14,068 nt of DNA from Rhodopirellula sp. (GTDB taxonomy: Bacteria; Planctomycetota; Planctomycetia; Pirellulales; Pirellulaceae). The notes under the pieces were generated by a model that made no database searches, was not told the DNA's origin, and saw only the letters and a list, made by a program, of their open reading frames with translations. A program made the translations under genes and the position numbers. How positions within the stretch are numbered: position 1 is the first letter of the stretch; the number at the start of each line of letters is the position of its first letter. Shown here piece by piece: positions 6,710 to 13,590 of this stretch. The stretch covers positions 4,120-18,187 of the forward strand of contig DOPG01000114.1 in assembly GCA_003513555.1 (NCBI GenBank), given 5' to 3'.

Positions 6710-6938
6710 CGTCGTTTGCTGTTCACCTCAGGGGCAAAAACTTGCGGCAGATTTCGCAAATGCCTTTTATTTAACGACAACGCTCAGCTGAAGAAAGTTA
6801 TCGAAAAAAACTCGCCCCGCATATCCAAAACGCACCCCGTATCTCTCTGAAACTCATGCAAGGCTGAGTCGATAGCCATCCAATGAGGTTGAGTGTCAGA
6901 AGCACTGCCCGACGCAGTTTGCCGAAATTAAAGACCAA

Positions 6939-7208
6939 TCAAACAGCCGTCAACTCAGGCCCCACTTCACGAAGTGGAGCTGGCATCAGTATGTCACAGG
7001 CCGGCACAAGCCGAATATTTTTGCACCTCGACAACTGAAATTGACGAGGTTGCTCACGGCACAAGCAAAGCCCTAAAAACCGATAACTGCCCATGAACCT
7101 GATGGGACTCACGAAACGATGGGTCCGGTTGCCCTTGGCGTCAGCGTAATCCATTTCGATTACGTAGCGGTCAGAATCCTGCATTGCGCGGCGGAGAATA
7201 CGGTTCAT
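6939..7208 (-). CDS. Small orphan WYL-like domain protein
   Basis: The 89-residue product matches the pattern of a WYL domain: YVIEMDYADAKGNRTHRFVSP (about 15-35), then IRFMGSYRFLGLCL (36-49) where the W-x-Y-L core would sit, and RQFQLSRCKNIRLV (about 54-67), resembling the 'R.F.LDRI..V' closing strand. The Trp of the name-giving motif is absent. WYL domains usually form the ligand-sensing part of transcription regulators with a winged-helix N-terminus; here only about 14 residues precede it, so no DNA-binding part exists. The start is set by AGAGG seven bases upstream; an in-frame start at 7274 would add 22 residues with no clear role. It lies 269 bp downstream of the NHL lipoprotein gene, past that gene's terminator. 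The gene is credible; the family assignment is tentative. Confidence 0.6.
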   Translation of the reverse strand: MNRILRRAMQDSDRYVIEMDYADAKGNRTHRFVSPIRFMGSYRFLGLCLCREQPRQFQLSRCKNIRLVPACDILMPAPLREVGPELTAV

Positions 7209-7215
7209 CTTGGTG

Positions 7216-7220
7216 CCTCT
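7216..7220 (-). promoter_or_regulatory. Ribosome binding site AGAGG
   Basis: On the minus strand AGAGG lies seven bases before the ATG at 7208-7206. It decides that start against the longer in-frame alternative. Confidence 0.55.
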
Positions 7221-7456
7221 AATCGTCTGCGGCTGCTGTCTCAACACTTCAGTTATTCGTTGTTGGCGTGACAAGTCTGGTCCGAGCTTTGAAAAATCTA
7301 CTCAAAGCCAACAAAAAACGGGAGAAAAAACATGCCCCAAGGACGACTACCACTCGCAAAACGAGCCAGCCAATCACCACATGGACGATCAAGTGCAGCC
7401 ATCAAGAGATCGCAACTCTCGACTAACCCGGCAACGAAAACCCTACTTTGCACCGC

Positions 7457-7475
7457 AAAATTGGCAAACCGCCAA
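7457..7475 (-). terminator. Intrinsic terminator of the NHL lipoprotein gene
   Basis: Read on the minus strand, TTGGC (7475-7471) and GCCAA (7465-7461) form a stem closing a five-base GGTTT loop, followed directly by TTTT (7460-7457). It starts two bases beyond the TAG stop at 7480-7478, an ideal place to end the transcript. Confidence 0.6.
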
Positions 7476-7477
7476 CG

Positions 7478-8494
7478 CTAAACCGGTAAACCAATCCGCT
7501 GAATGCGATGGTTGCTGCTGTCGAGAATGTGCACCCGATCCAGCGAGTCCACCACCACGCCCCAAGGCTGGTTGAGTCGCCCGGGTTCAAGACCAGATCC
7601 CCCCCAACTTGCAATCCAATTGCCATCGGGGTCAAAACGTTGGACACGATCATTTTTGTATTCAATGACCAATAGACTTCCATCACTTGCGAAGGCGAGA
7701 TCGTACGGATAGAAAAACTGCCCTGCCCGATCACCGGGCTGCCCCCAAACATCGATCAATTCCGGTTTTTCCGGAGTCAGGTCAAAGCGTTGAATACGGT
7801 GGTTGCAGGAGTCAGCAACCCACAGCACATTTTCGCGGACAACCAGACTTTGTGGTCGGACAAATTTCCCCGGTTCAGTGCCGTTGCCTCCCCACTGAGT
7901 CAGAAAATTTCCCTCAGGATCGAATTTTTGAATCCGATCCGAGGCATTGTACTCACCAACGTAAAAACACCCGTTGGCATCACAGACCGCATCGGTAACG
8001 AATGCAAAGTCCCCGGGAAGGTGGCCTGCTGTCCCGCCGATCTGTTCTTCCGGACGCAACGTTCCATCCAGTGAGTAAGAAAGCATGCGGTAGTAATGGG
8101 TGTCAGCGACCAACAGTCTGCGATCGTCGACGCTTACGGCCGTCCTATCCAACTCTACCCCCGATTTCAGAGCATTATTTCTGCTCGCTTGGATCGCCAA
8201 TCCGGTCGGTCTGCCATTGCTCGTTTCGGGCGTTCTCCAAAAACGGATAAAGTTCCCGTCGGTATCAAAAACTTGGATCCGTCCCGTCGTATCAACGATG
8301 TAAAGACGATCCTCATCGTCAATCGTGATCGCCCGCGGTTTCAGGAAACGGCCTTCACTCATTCCACGCCTACCCCAAACCAGATCAGGCAGCGGGCCTT
8401 GTCCCGTCGGCACACAGCCGACTGAGGCGAAACCGCTCAAAGTGGCAAGGCTCGCCAAATCACGCAATACTTTTCGGCGATTTGGTTGATTCAT
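7478..8494 (-). CDS. NHL-repeat six-bladed beta-propeller lipoprotein, Tat-type signal
   Basis: The 338-residue protein begins NRRKVLRD (5-12), a twin-arginine-like motif, followed by a modest hydrophobic stretch and SVGC, with Cys27 a likely lipidation site. It should therefore be exported folded and anchored to a membrane. The rest is a propeller of about six NHL blades. Each carries the G-x-F-x-x-P, D-x-x-x-x-L/V-W/Y-V-A-D and NHRIQRFD-type signature, for example PGKFVRPQSLVV...LWVADSCNHRIQRFDL, GQFFYPYDLAF...VIEYKNDRVQRFD and GRLNQPWGVVVD...ILDSSNHRIQRI at the C-terminus. NHL propellers bind proteins, sugars or, less often, catalyse; no catalytic site is visible, so a binding or scaffold role is most likely. 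It is divergent from the Sua5-phosphatase operon, 424 bp away, and ends in its own terminator. The fold is secure; the ligand is unknown. Confidence 0.88.
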   Translation of the reverse strand: MNQPNRRKVLRDLASLATLSGFASVGCVPTGQGPLPDLVWGRRGMSEGRFLKPRAITIDDEDRLYIVDTTGRIQVFDTDGNFIRFWRTPETSNGRPTGLAIQASRNNALKSGVELDRTAVSVDDRRLLVADTHYYRMLSYSLDGTLRPEEQIGGTAGHLPGDFAFVTDAVCDANGCFYVGEYNASDRIQKFDPEGNFLTQWGGNGTEPGKFVRPQSLVVRENVLWVADSCNHRIQRFDLTPEKPELIDVWGQPGDRAGQFFYPYDLAFASDGSLLVIEYKNDRVQRFDPDGNWIASWGGSGLEPGRLNQPWGVVVDSLDRVHILDSSNHRIQRIGLPV

Positions 8495-8918
8495 GAATTA
8501 AGGCGTCGGCGACTTGTGAAGATATTTCCAGAACTCCTACAATAGTGGCCTTTCGGATGTGGCGTGGCCGCCTCTGAGTATAGCCAGTTACTAGCGATTC
8601 CGCGTGATGCTGAAACTGGGATTTCAGTGATCTTGGGGGAAGTGAATGAAATGTTTGATGAAAACGACAACACAAAATCCCCTCTGCACACGAACATGCC
8701 CCCCTTTTCCGCTATCTGCCAAAAGTGATGTCAAGCCATCACAATAACGGGACGCGTTCACACGAACGTGCTGACGCAGAACTAATTCAATACGATTCCA
8801 GCAGGATTGCGAAAGTCCGCAAACCAGCTCAGCATTATTTTCACATCGCACCTGACTTCCTGACACAACGCCGCCTCTTGGCTCCTCTATTGCGAGCCTT
8901 ATTCTCTGTGACGCCATC
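8495..8918. other. Divergent intergenic region
   Basis: This 424-bp region lies between the divergent NHL lipoprotein gene and the Sua5-phosphatase operon and should hold promoters for both. I cannot point to a convincing pair of -35/-10 elements, and neither gene has a Shine-Dalgarno. The only clear structure is CTGAAA-CTGGGA-TTTCAG at 8610-8627, a perfect 6-bp stem with a six-base loop. Short frames on both strands show no recognisable protein. Confidence 0.5.
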
Positions 8919-10064
8919 ATGCTGAAAACACTTGACCTTCGTGCGACAGATGATCCGAGAGACATCATTCATCGCACAGTTCAGGCATTGGTAGAGGGGC
9001 AGGTTGTTGGCGTTCCAACAGAAACCGTCTACGGGCTTGCCGTAGACGCTCTTTCCGAGACAGCGGTCGAAGAACTTTTTCGATTAAAAGGATTAAGAGG
9101 ACGTGAAGTCGATGTTCCGCTAGCCATTTCGGTTGGAAGCCGCGAAGCGGCAGAAGATTTCCTCTGTGAAGCCGCGCCCTTGGTCCGCCGTCTGAGCTAC
9201 CGCTGTTGGCCAGGCCCCCTGACACTTGTTGCACCCTGCGACTCTCCTACATCCGCGGTGACACAGTTACCGGACCCCGTGCGTCAGCGAATCACGGGAG
9301 ATTTTGGCTGTGTTGGCTTTCGGGTCGTGGACCACCGGGTACTGACGCATATTCATCGCTTTTTGTCGGGTCCACTTGTGTTGACGAGCGCGAATGCCAG
9401 TGGGCACCCCCCTCCCACCACTGCCGAAGGGGTAAAAGAACAATTAGGCGATTCTTTACCACTGCTGCTCGATGACGGTCCAACCCGTTATGGTGGAGCG
9501 TCGACGGTGACCCGAGTCCAAGGAAACCGCCTGGAAATACTACGCGAAGGTGCCATTGAACGTGCTGCTATGAATCAATTTGTAAAACCCGTCATCGTCA
9601 TCGTCTGCACTGGTAATACGTGCCGAAGTCCAATGGCAGAGACCCTGCTCCGCGAACAATTGCGTCAGAAACTGGGCAGCGAGGATGCAGTTCGCGTTCT
9701 GTCCGCGGGCGTGGCAGCAAGTGCCGGCAGCGGAGCCAGCCCGCAGGCGGTTGAGGTCATGGGCGCCCGCAATCTGGACCTTACCGGCCACAGCAGTCGC
9801 CCTTTAGACGACGCCGTGATGAACGTGGCAGACTTGATCCTGACCATGACACGCGGCCATCGTGCAGCGATACTTGCTGCCTGGCCAAATATGCAGGAAC
9901 GAGTGCATACGCTCAGAAGAGATGGTGGTGATATCACAGATCCCGTAGGCATGCCAGTTGAGTGCTATCAATCTTGCTCAGAGCAGATTGATCAAGAACT
10001 CGCAGCATGGCTGGAGGCTCTGGGTGATGACTTTTTTCCTGTCAACACCTCTAGTGCCGAGTGA
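8919..10064 (+). CDS. Fused threonylcarbamoyl-AMP synthase (Sua5/YwlC) and YwlE-type phosphatase
   Basis: Two enzymes are joined in 381 residues. Residues 1-215 form a Sua5/YrdC domain, which makes L-threonylcarbamoyl-AMP from Thr, bicarbonate and ATP for the t6A37 modification of ANN-decoding tRNAs. Its signatures are GVPTETVYGLAVDA (31-44), LTSANASG (155-162) and GGASTVTRV (192-200). The usual Lys-x-Arg stretch reads KGLRGREVDVPL (57-68), a few residues longer than normal. Residues 222-370 form a low-molecular-weight phosphatase: the CX5R loop CTGNTCRS has nucleophile Cys230 and Arg236, and the general acid is Asp341 in ITDPVG. Thr234 matches the Thr that gives Bacillus YwlE specificity for phospho-arginine, so a protein-arginine-phosphatase role is inferred over tyrosine. 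The gene leads an operon with rpiB and holB. Bacillus has the same functions as neighbours (ywlC, ywlE, ywlF). No Shine-Dalgarno precedes the ATG. Domain calls are secure; the phosphatase substrate is not. Confidence 0.93.
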   Translation: MLKTLDLRATDDPRDIIHRTVQALVEGQVVGVPTETVYGLAVDALSETAVEELFRLKGLRGREVDVPLAISVGSREAAEDFLCEAAPLVRRLSYRCWPGPLTLVAPCDSPTSAVTQLPDPVRQRITGDFGCVGFRVVDHRVLTHIHRFLSGPLVLTSANASGHPPPTTAEGVKEQLGDSLPLLLDDGPTRYGGASTVTRVQGNRLEILREGAIERAAMNQFVKPVIVIVCTGNTCRSPMAETLLREQLRQKLGSEDAVRVLSAGVAASAGSGASPQAVEVMGARNLDLTGHSSRPLDDAVMNVADLILTMTRGHRAAILAAWPNMQERVHTLRRDGGDITDPVGMPVECYQSCSEQIDQELAAWLEALGDDFFPVNTSSAE

Positions 10065-10072
10065 GTGCAAAG

Positions 10073-10579
10073 ATGCTCAAAGTAACCATCGGAAGTGACC
10101 ATCGTGGTGTTCACATCAAGAACCGGCTCATTCAGGCATTGGAAGCCCACGACTTCCCTGTGAGCGATGAAGGAACTGATTCAGAGAAGTCGGTCGATTA
10201 CCCGGACTTCGCTCAGGACGTCGCGAAAAAGGTCAGCAGTGGCGAAGCCGATCGCGGCATCCTGATTTGCGGAACAGGAATCGGAATGGCGATCACTGCC
10301 AACAAGTTCCCTCGCGTTCGAGCTGCATCATGCTATGACGAAGTGATGGTCGAAATGAGTCGCCGACACAACGACGTCAACGTGCTCTGCCTGCCCGGTG
10401 ACATGATCGGTGACCGGCCCATCGATGAACTGGTACTAATGTGGATGAACACCGAATTCGACGGTGGCCGCCATGCAGATCGAGTCAAGAAAATCTCCGA
10501 AATTGAATCTCGTTGTTGCCCTGAGCCTGATGGCAATGAAAGTCCACTTGCCCCTTCCGCATCGCAACTCGATCATTGA
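10073..10579 (+). CDS. rpiB: Ribose-5-phosphate isomerase B
   Basis: This cytoplasmic enzyme interconverts ribose-5-phosphate and ribulose-5-phosphate in the non-oxidative pentose phosphate pathway. With the ATG at 10073 the residues fall at the positions known from the E. coli enzyme: GSDHRG with Asp9 and His10, ICGTGIGM with catalytic-base Cys66 and Thr68, and RRHNDVNVL with His99. The phosphate-binding region and GDRPIDELVLMWMNTEFDGGRHADRVKKI end the domain. About 20 extra polar residues follow, rich in Cys, Pro and Ser, giving 168 in total against about 150 usually. A GTG at 10061 is also in frame; it would overlap the upstream stop as GTGA and add four residues, so translational coupling remains possible. 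The final TGA overlaps the next start as TGATG. Confidence 0.94.
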   Translation: MLKVTIGSDHRGVHIKNRLIQALEAHDFPVSDEGTDSEKSVDYPDFAQDVAKKVSSGEADRGILICGTGIGMAITANKFPRVRAASCYDEVMVEMSRRHNDVNVLCLPGDMIGDRPIDELVLMWMNTEFDGGRHADRVKKISEIESRCCPEPDGNESPLAPSASQLDH

Positions 10580-11646
10580 TGAGTCCAGCCAACACTGAAT
10601 CAGCGACCGACACCGAAGCTCAGCCCACAACCCAAAAATGGTCTGACTTGATCGGACATGAGCAAATCCGTGACTGGTTTGCTACATCGATACAGCAGGG
10701 ACGTTTTGGTGGCAGCATGTTGTTTGTTGGATCACCTGGATCCGGAAAACGAACCGTTGCAAAACTTGTTGCGAAAACACTGTTATGCGAGAACGTTCCG
10801 GCGCTGGAGATGGCTCCATGCGGGTCTTGCAATTCCTGTATTCAAGTTGAGGCAGACACCCACGTTGACGTGATCAGGGTTTGCAAACCAGACAACAAGT
10901 CATCCATTCCACTCAGCACGCTGATCGGTGAACGCGACGCCAGAATGCAGGAAGGATTTTGCCACGACATTCAACTCAAGCCACTCATTGGCACACGTAA
11001 GATCGCCATTCTTGAAGATGCCGATTTCCTAAATGAAGAGGGTGCAAACTGCCTTCTGAAGACGCTCGAAGAACCGCCCGCCGATGCCGTCATCCTCGTT
11101 ATTGGGACGGTTGAACAACAACAACTTCCAACCATTCGTTCACGATGCAGAATCATACGTTTCTCGCTGAACAATGAAAATTCCAAACGATTATTACGCG
11201 AAGTTCATCAGATCGAGGCCAACGACGAGCAACTGGATGAGGCAATAGAGATCGCGGGTGGCAATATGCACACAGCCCAAAGATTGCTCGATTTCGAAGC
11301 AAATGAGTTTCGTGATTCACTGCTCAAACTTCTTTTGACACAGCATCCAGATCCCGTAAAAATCAGTCGCGTACTGAACCAACAAATCGATTCGGTCGGA
11401 AAAGATCCCAAGAAACGGCGTCATGCATTACGAGATGCACTTGCGATCGCTGTCCAGCATTTCCGCCGCAAAATGAGAACAACTGCCTACGCAGGGAGGC
11501 ATGACGCTCAAACCATGCGACGCCTCGACCGCTCAATCAGGGCGATACACGAGCTTGACCGCAATGCGAATCAAGCAACGTTGATCGAATGTTACGCCGC
11601 CGATATCGCAGCAGGTATCACGGGTGAACGGGGCGGAATTGGCTAG
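10579..11646 (+). CDS. holB: DNA polymerase III subunit delta-prime
   Basis: This 355-residue AAA+ protein is the stator of the clamp-loader complex, which places the sliding clamp on primed DNA together with DnaX and delta. In order: LIGHEQI (24-30); P-loop GSPGSGKRT (51-59), with Arg58 where Ser or Thr usually follows the Lys; a four-Cys zinc module at 70, 81, 84 and 87; the Walker-B-like stretch ILEDADFLNEEGANCLLKTLEEPP (144-167), with the typical LLKTLEEPP helix; and the Ser-Arg-Cys motif in IRSRCR (186-191). The C-terminal third is helical, as in the family's collar domain. The ATG shares its first base with the rpiB TGA (TGATG), indicating translational coupling. A TTG three bases earlier is unnecessary. 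Similarity to tau/gamma (DnaX) is limited by the short length and lack of its extra domains, so delta-prime is preferred. Confidence 0.92.
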   Translation: MSPANTESATDTEAQPTTQKWSDLIGHEQIRDWFATSIQQGRFGGSMLFVGSPGSGKRTVAKLVAKTLLCENVPALEMAPCGSCNSCIQVEADTHVDVIRVCKPDNKSSIPLSTLIGERDARMQEGFCHDIQLKPLIGTRKIAILEDADFLNEEGANCLLKTLEEPPADAVILVIGTVEQQQLPTIRSRCRIIRFSLNNENSKRLLREVHQIEANDEQLDEAIEIAGGNMHTAQRLLDFEANEFRDSLLKLLLTQHPDPVKISRVLNQQIDSVGKDPKKRRHALRDALAIAVQHFRRKMRTTAYAGRHDAQTMRRLDRSIRAIHELDRNANQATLIECYAADIAAGITGERGGIG

Positions 11647-11660
11647 GACGAGCCCCGCCC
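11629..11660. terminator. GC-rich hairpin between convergent genes
   Basis: CGGGGC (11629-11634) can pair with GCCCCG (11652-11657), or shifted GGGCGG (11631-11636) with CCGCCC (11655-11660). It straddles the holB stop and lies in the 44-bp gap between holB and the convergent toroid-protein gene, so it could stop transcription from either side. Without a T tract the call is weak. Confidence 0.3.
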
Positions 11661-11690
11661 AAATCAAACCACCACGAGCAAGTCCGGAGA

Positions 11691-13271
11691 TTAGAGTGGG
11701 AAATCATCCACTTTTTCGTACAGAGGCATGTAGCGGTAATAGACTTCCAACGTCATCGCACACATGGCGGTCGTGTATAGACGGCCGCCAATATCACCCC
11801 AGGGGTCAGCAAAGTGCCAGCTTCCGGCTTCGTGCCCCTTCTTCGCCTGAGTGCGAACAAGATGGTCTCGCAGTTTGCGGTTCCACTGATCCCATGCGTG
11901 ATGCCGACTGTGATGCAAGGCAAGTGTGGCATAGTAGTCGTGATAAACGTTTTGAAATTTGGGACCTCGATCCGCCAGATCCGTCAGTGCGTTGTAAAAC
12001 GGTGTGTATTCTGTAGATTGGCCCAAATAAAGCATTAACGCCAAACCGATTGCCGTCGTTGTTTCCTCACCGGGCGGGCCTTTGTATCCGAACCAAAAAT
12101 CACGGTCCTTGCAGGTCGACAGAACAAACGCTTTTGCACTCGAAAGAGTGTTGGTATGAATGTCCACACGATTCTTTTTCGCAGCGACCAATGACAACAC
12201 CTGCCAAGCACTGACGGTCATGTCCCCCGGACTTCCTGGCACATAACCCCATGAACCATTCTCGTGCTGACCATTACACGTGAACGAGGCTCCTCGCGAG
12301 ACAAGCCGATGTAGATCAGCGTCACCAGCCTGCTCCCTTGAGCTCATTGTCAGCGTTTCGCTCAAAGCCATCAAAGCGATGCCGTGACCGTACATGCTCC
12401 CCTGCTGCCAATCGAGTCCCGCTCCAGCTTCACCCGCGATATCACGCAAAAAATAAATCCCCCGCCTTACAGTTTCTTGATACGGCCCTTCATGGTGATG
12501 CGTATGTCCCGCGCCTAAGAAAGCCAACAAGGCAAGACCTGTCGCCCCCGTGACAGGGGTAGGCGAATCGGTACCTTTTTTCTTGGTGTGCCGGCATGCC
12601 CCGTTACAGGGAGCCAAATCGAGATTGAAAGACCAACTGCCATTGCTCCGCTGATGTGCCGCCAACCACGCGAGGGCGGCCTCCACCGCCTGTTCGCTTT
12701 CGCGAGTCGCTCCATACTTCTCGCCATATTCCAACCGCCCCTCAGGCGTGCGTCTCGAAAGACCACCTCCACTTGGCAACCGCACCAGCAAATCGGATCC
12801 CGTGCTTCCTCCACCAGCAACTAATGGTTGCATTTCGCTGGAAACAACTTCATCCTTGTCTTCCTTGGTCTCCGATCCCAACGTGGCCAAAGTAACTGAA
12901 GCATCAATTGAAACCTCGACGGGCGTATCCATCGCTACGTTTTTGTCGTACTTCTGATCATCCTGTGCCTCGAGCGTTCGCATGACCAAAATTTTATCGC
13001 TTTGCCCCTGTCTAGCTGTCAGCTGATCGGCCCCACGACTGCCCTTTGGCAACGTAAAAAGCGCCAGCAGTAGCAAAAACGTAGTATGGATGATGGTGCT
13101 GATTAAAACAGCAGGCAAACGATCATCTTCGCTGTCTCGGGGGCAGGCAAATGAGGTTTCGCAGCCACCTGTTCCCGCCATTACATCCGGCACGACAGGA
13201 ACACCTGCCGAAATTTGCGGCGGAGCGTTCGAACATGCTGACGCTGGTTTAGAGATGGTGATTCCGGTCAT
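11691..13271 (-). CDS. Membrane-anchored prenyltransferase/squalene-oxidase-repeat toroid protein
   Basis: The 526-residue product has a Cys-containing N-terminal tail of about 50 residues, one membrane segment LPAVLISTIIHTTFLLLLALFTLP (52-75), an acidic low-complexity spacer (about 80-180) and then an alpha/alpha-toroid of the terpenoid-cyclase/prenyltransferase type to the end. The repeats show QW-like turns: WLAAHQRSNGSWSF (202-215), QHENGSWGY (335-343), PGDMTVSAWQVLSLVAAKK (348-366), ETTTAIGLALMLYLG (403-417), DYYATLALHH (445-454) and GGRLYTTAMCAMTLEVYYRYMPLY (495-518). The DXDD acid motif of squalene-hopene cyclase is absent, so cyclase activity is unlikely. The type is common in planctomycetes, but its job is not established to my knowledge. 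A His cluster (HTHHH, 256-260) could bind metal. The start at 13271 is preferred because the 38 residues before it in the open frame are Arg-rich and patternless. Confidence 0.82.
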   Translation of the reverse strand: MTGITISKPASACSNAPPQISAGVPVVPDVMAGTGGCETSFACPRDSEDDRLPAVLISTIIHTTFLLLLALFTLPKGSRGADQLTARQGQSDKILVMRTLEAQDDQKYDKNVAMDTPVEVSIDASVTLATLGSETKEDKDEVVSSEMQPLVAGGGSTGSDLLVRLPSGGGLSRRTPEGRLEYGEKYGATRESEQAVEAALAWLAAHQRSNGSWSFNLDLAPCNGACRHTKKKGTDSPTPVTGATGLALLAFLGAGHTHHHEGPYQETVRRGIYFLRDIAGEAGAGLDWQQGSMYGHGIALMALSETLTMSSREQAGDADLHRLVSRGASFTCNGQHENGSWGYVPGSPGDMTVSAWQVLSLVAAKKNRVDIHTNTLSSAKAFVLSTCKDRDFWFGYKGPPGEETTTAIGLALMLYLGQSTEYTPFYNALTDLADRGPKFQNVYHDYYATLALHHSRHHAWDQWNRKLRDHLVRTQAKKGHEAGSWHFADPWGDIGGRLYTTAMCAMTLEVYYRYMPLYEKVDDFPL

Positions 13272-13590
13272 AGGAGTTTTGCGAGGTGAAGATGAACCTA
13301 ACCACTCAACTATACATCGCGCCTTCGGCCGGGGTCGAAAAAGCCTCGCTTGCAGCACACGACAAGGCCTGCCCACCCGAATCATATGCGACAGAGCACA
13401 TAGCCCCAGGTCTCAACAATCCTCGCACTCCGAGAAGGTCGATCAACAACCCAAACCCAAACGTACATAGACGTTTCCAGCAACCAAAATCGCGTGTGGT
13501 GGGAACGCAAGTCCCCACCGGAGAACAAACTACCAGACGCGATGTTCACATGTGGCATGAACGTCCAGTCAGCTATCCGTGAACGTCCTC
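13272..13590. other. Intergenic stretch with two hairpins after the aldehyde-dehydrogenase gene
   Basis: No gene is seen in these 319 bp between two minus-strand genes. Two inverted repeats are visible: GGTGGG (13498-13503) with CCCACC (13514-13519), and AAACGT (13459-13464) with ACGTTT (13471-13476). They lie 70-130 nt past the upstream stop at 13591 and may take part in ending that transcript, but no T run follows directly on the minus strand. An upstream in-frame extension of the toroid gene to 13385 has no protein-like pattern. Confidence 0.45.

Larger units (their letters stand above)
6607..6938. other. Gene-less stretch after the TolC-family gene
   Basis: No credible gene lies between the duplicated stop region and the end of the convergent WYL-like gene. 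The first 100 bp hold overlapping inverted repeats and a strong terminator. From 6710 to 6938 I see nothing distinct. A 65-codon plus-strand frame (6653-6850) runs straight through the terminator and has no recognisable content. Confidence 0.6.

Noticed and set aside
6653..6850. 65-codon plus-strand frame after the TolC gene
   Set aside because: It runs through a strong intrinsic terminator and shows no protein-like features.
7210..7575. 121-codon plus-strand frame between the WYL-like and NHL genes
   Set aside because: It overlaps the NHL gene's 3' end and terminator antisense, and its composition (many Gln, Cys, Pro, Ser) is typical of a shadow frame.
8624..8968. Overlapping frames in the divergent intergenic region on both strands
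   Set aside because: Neither resembles a known protein, and the minus-strand one overlaps the start of the secure Sua5-phosphatase gene.
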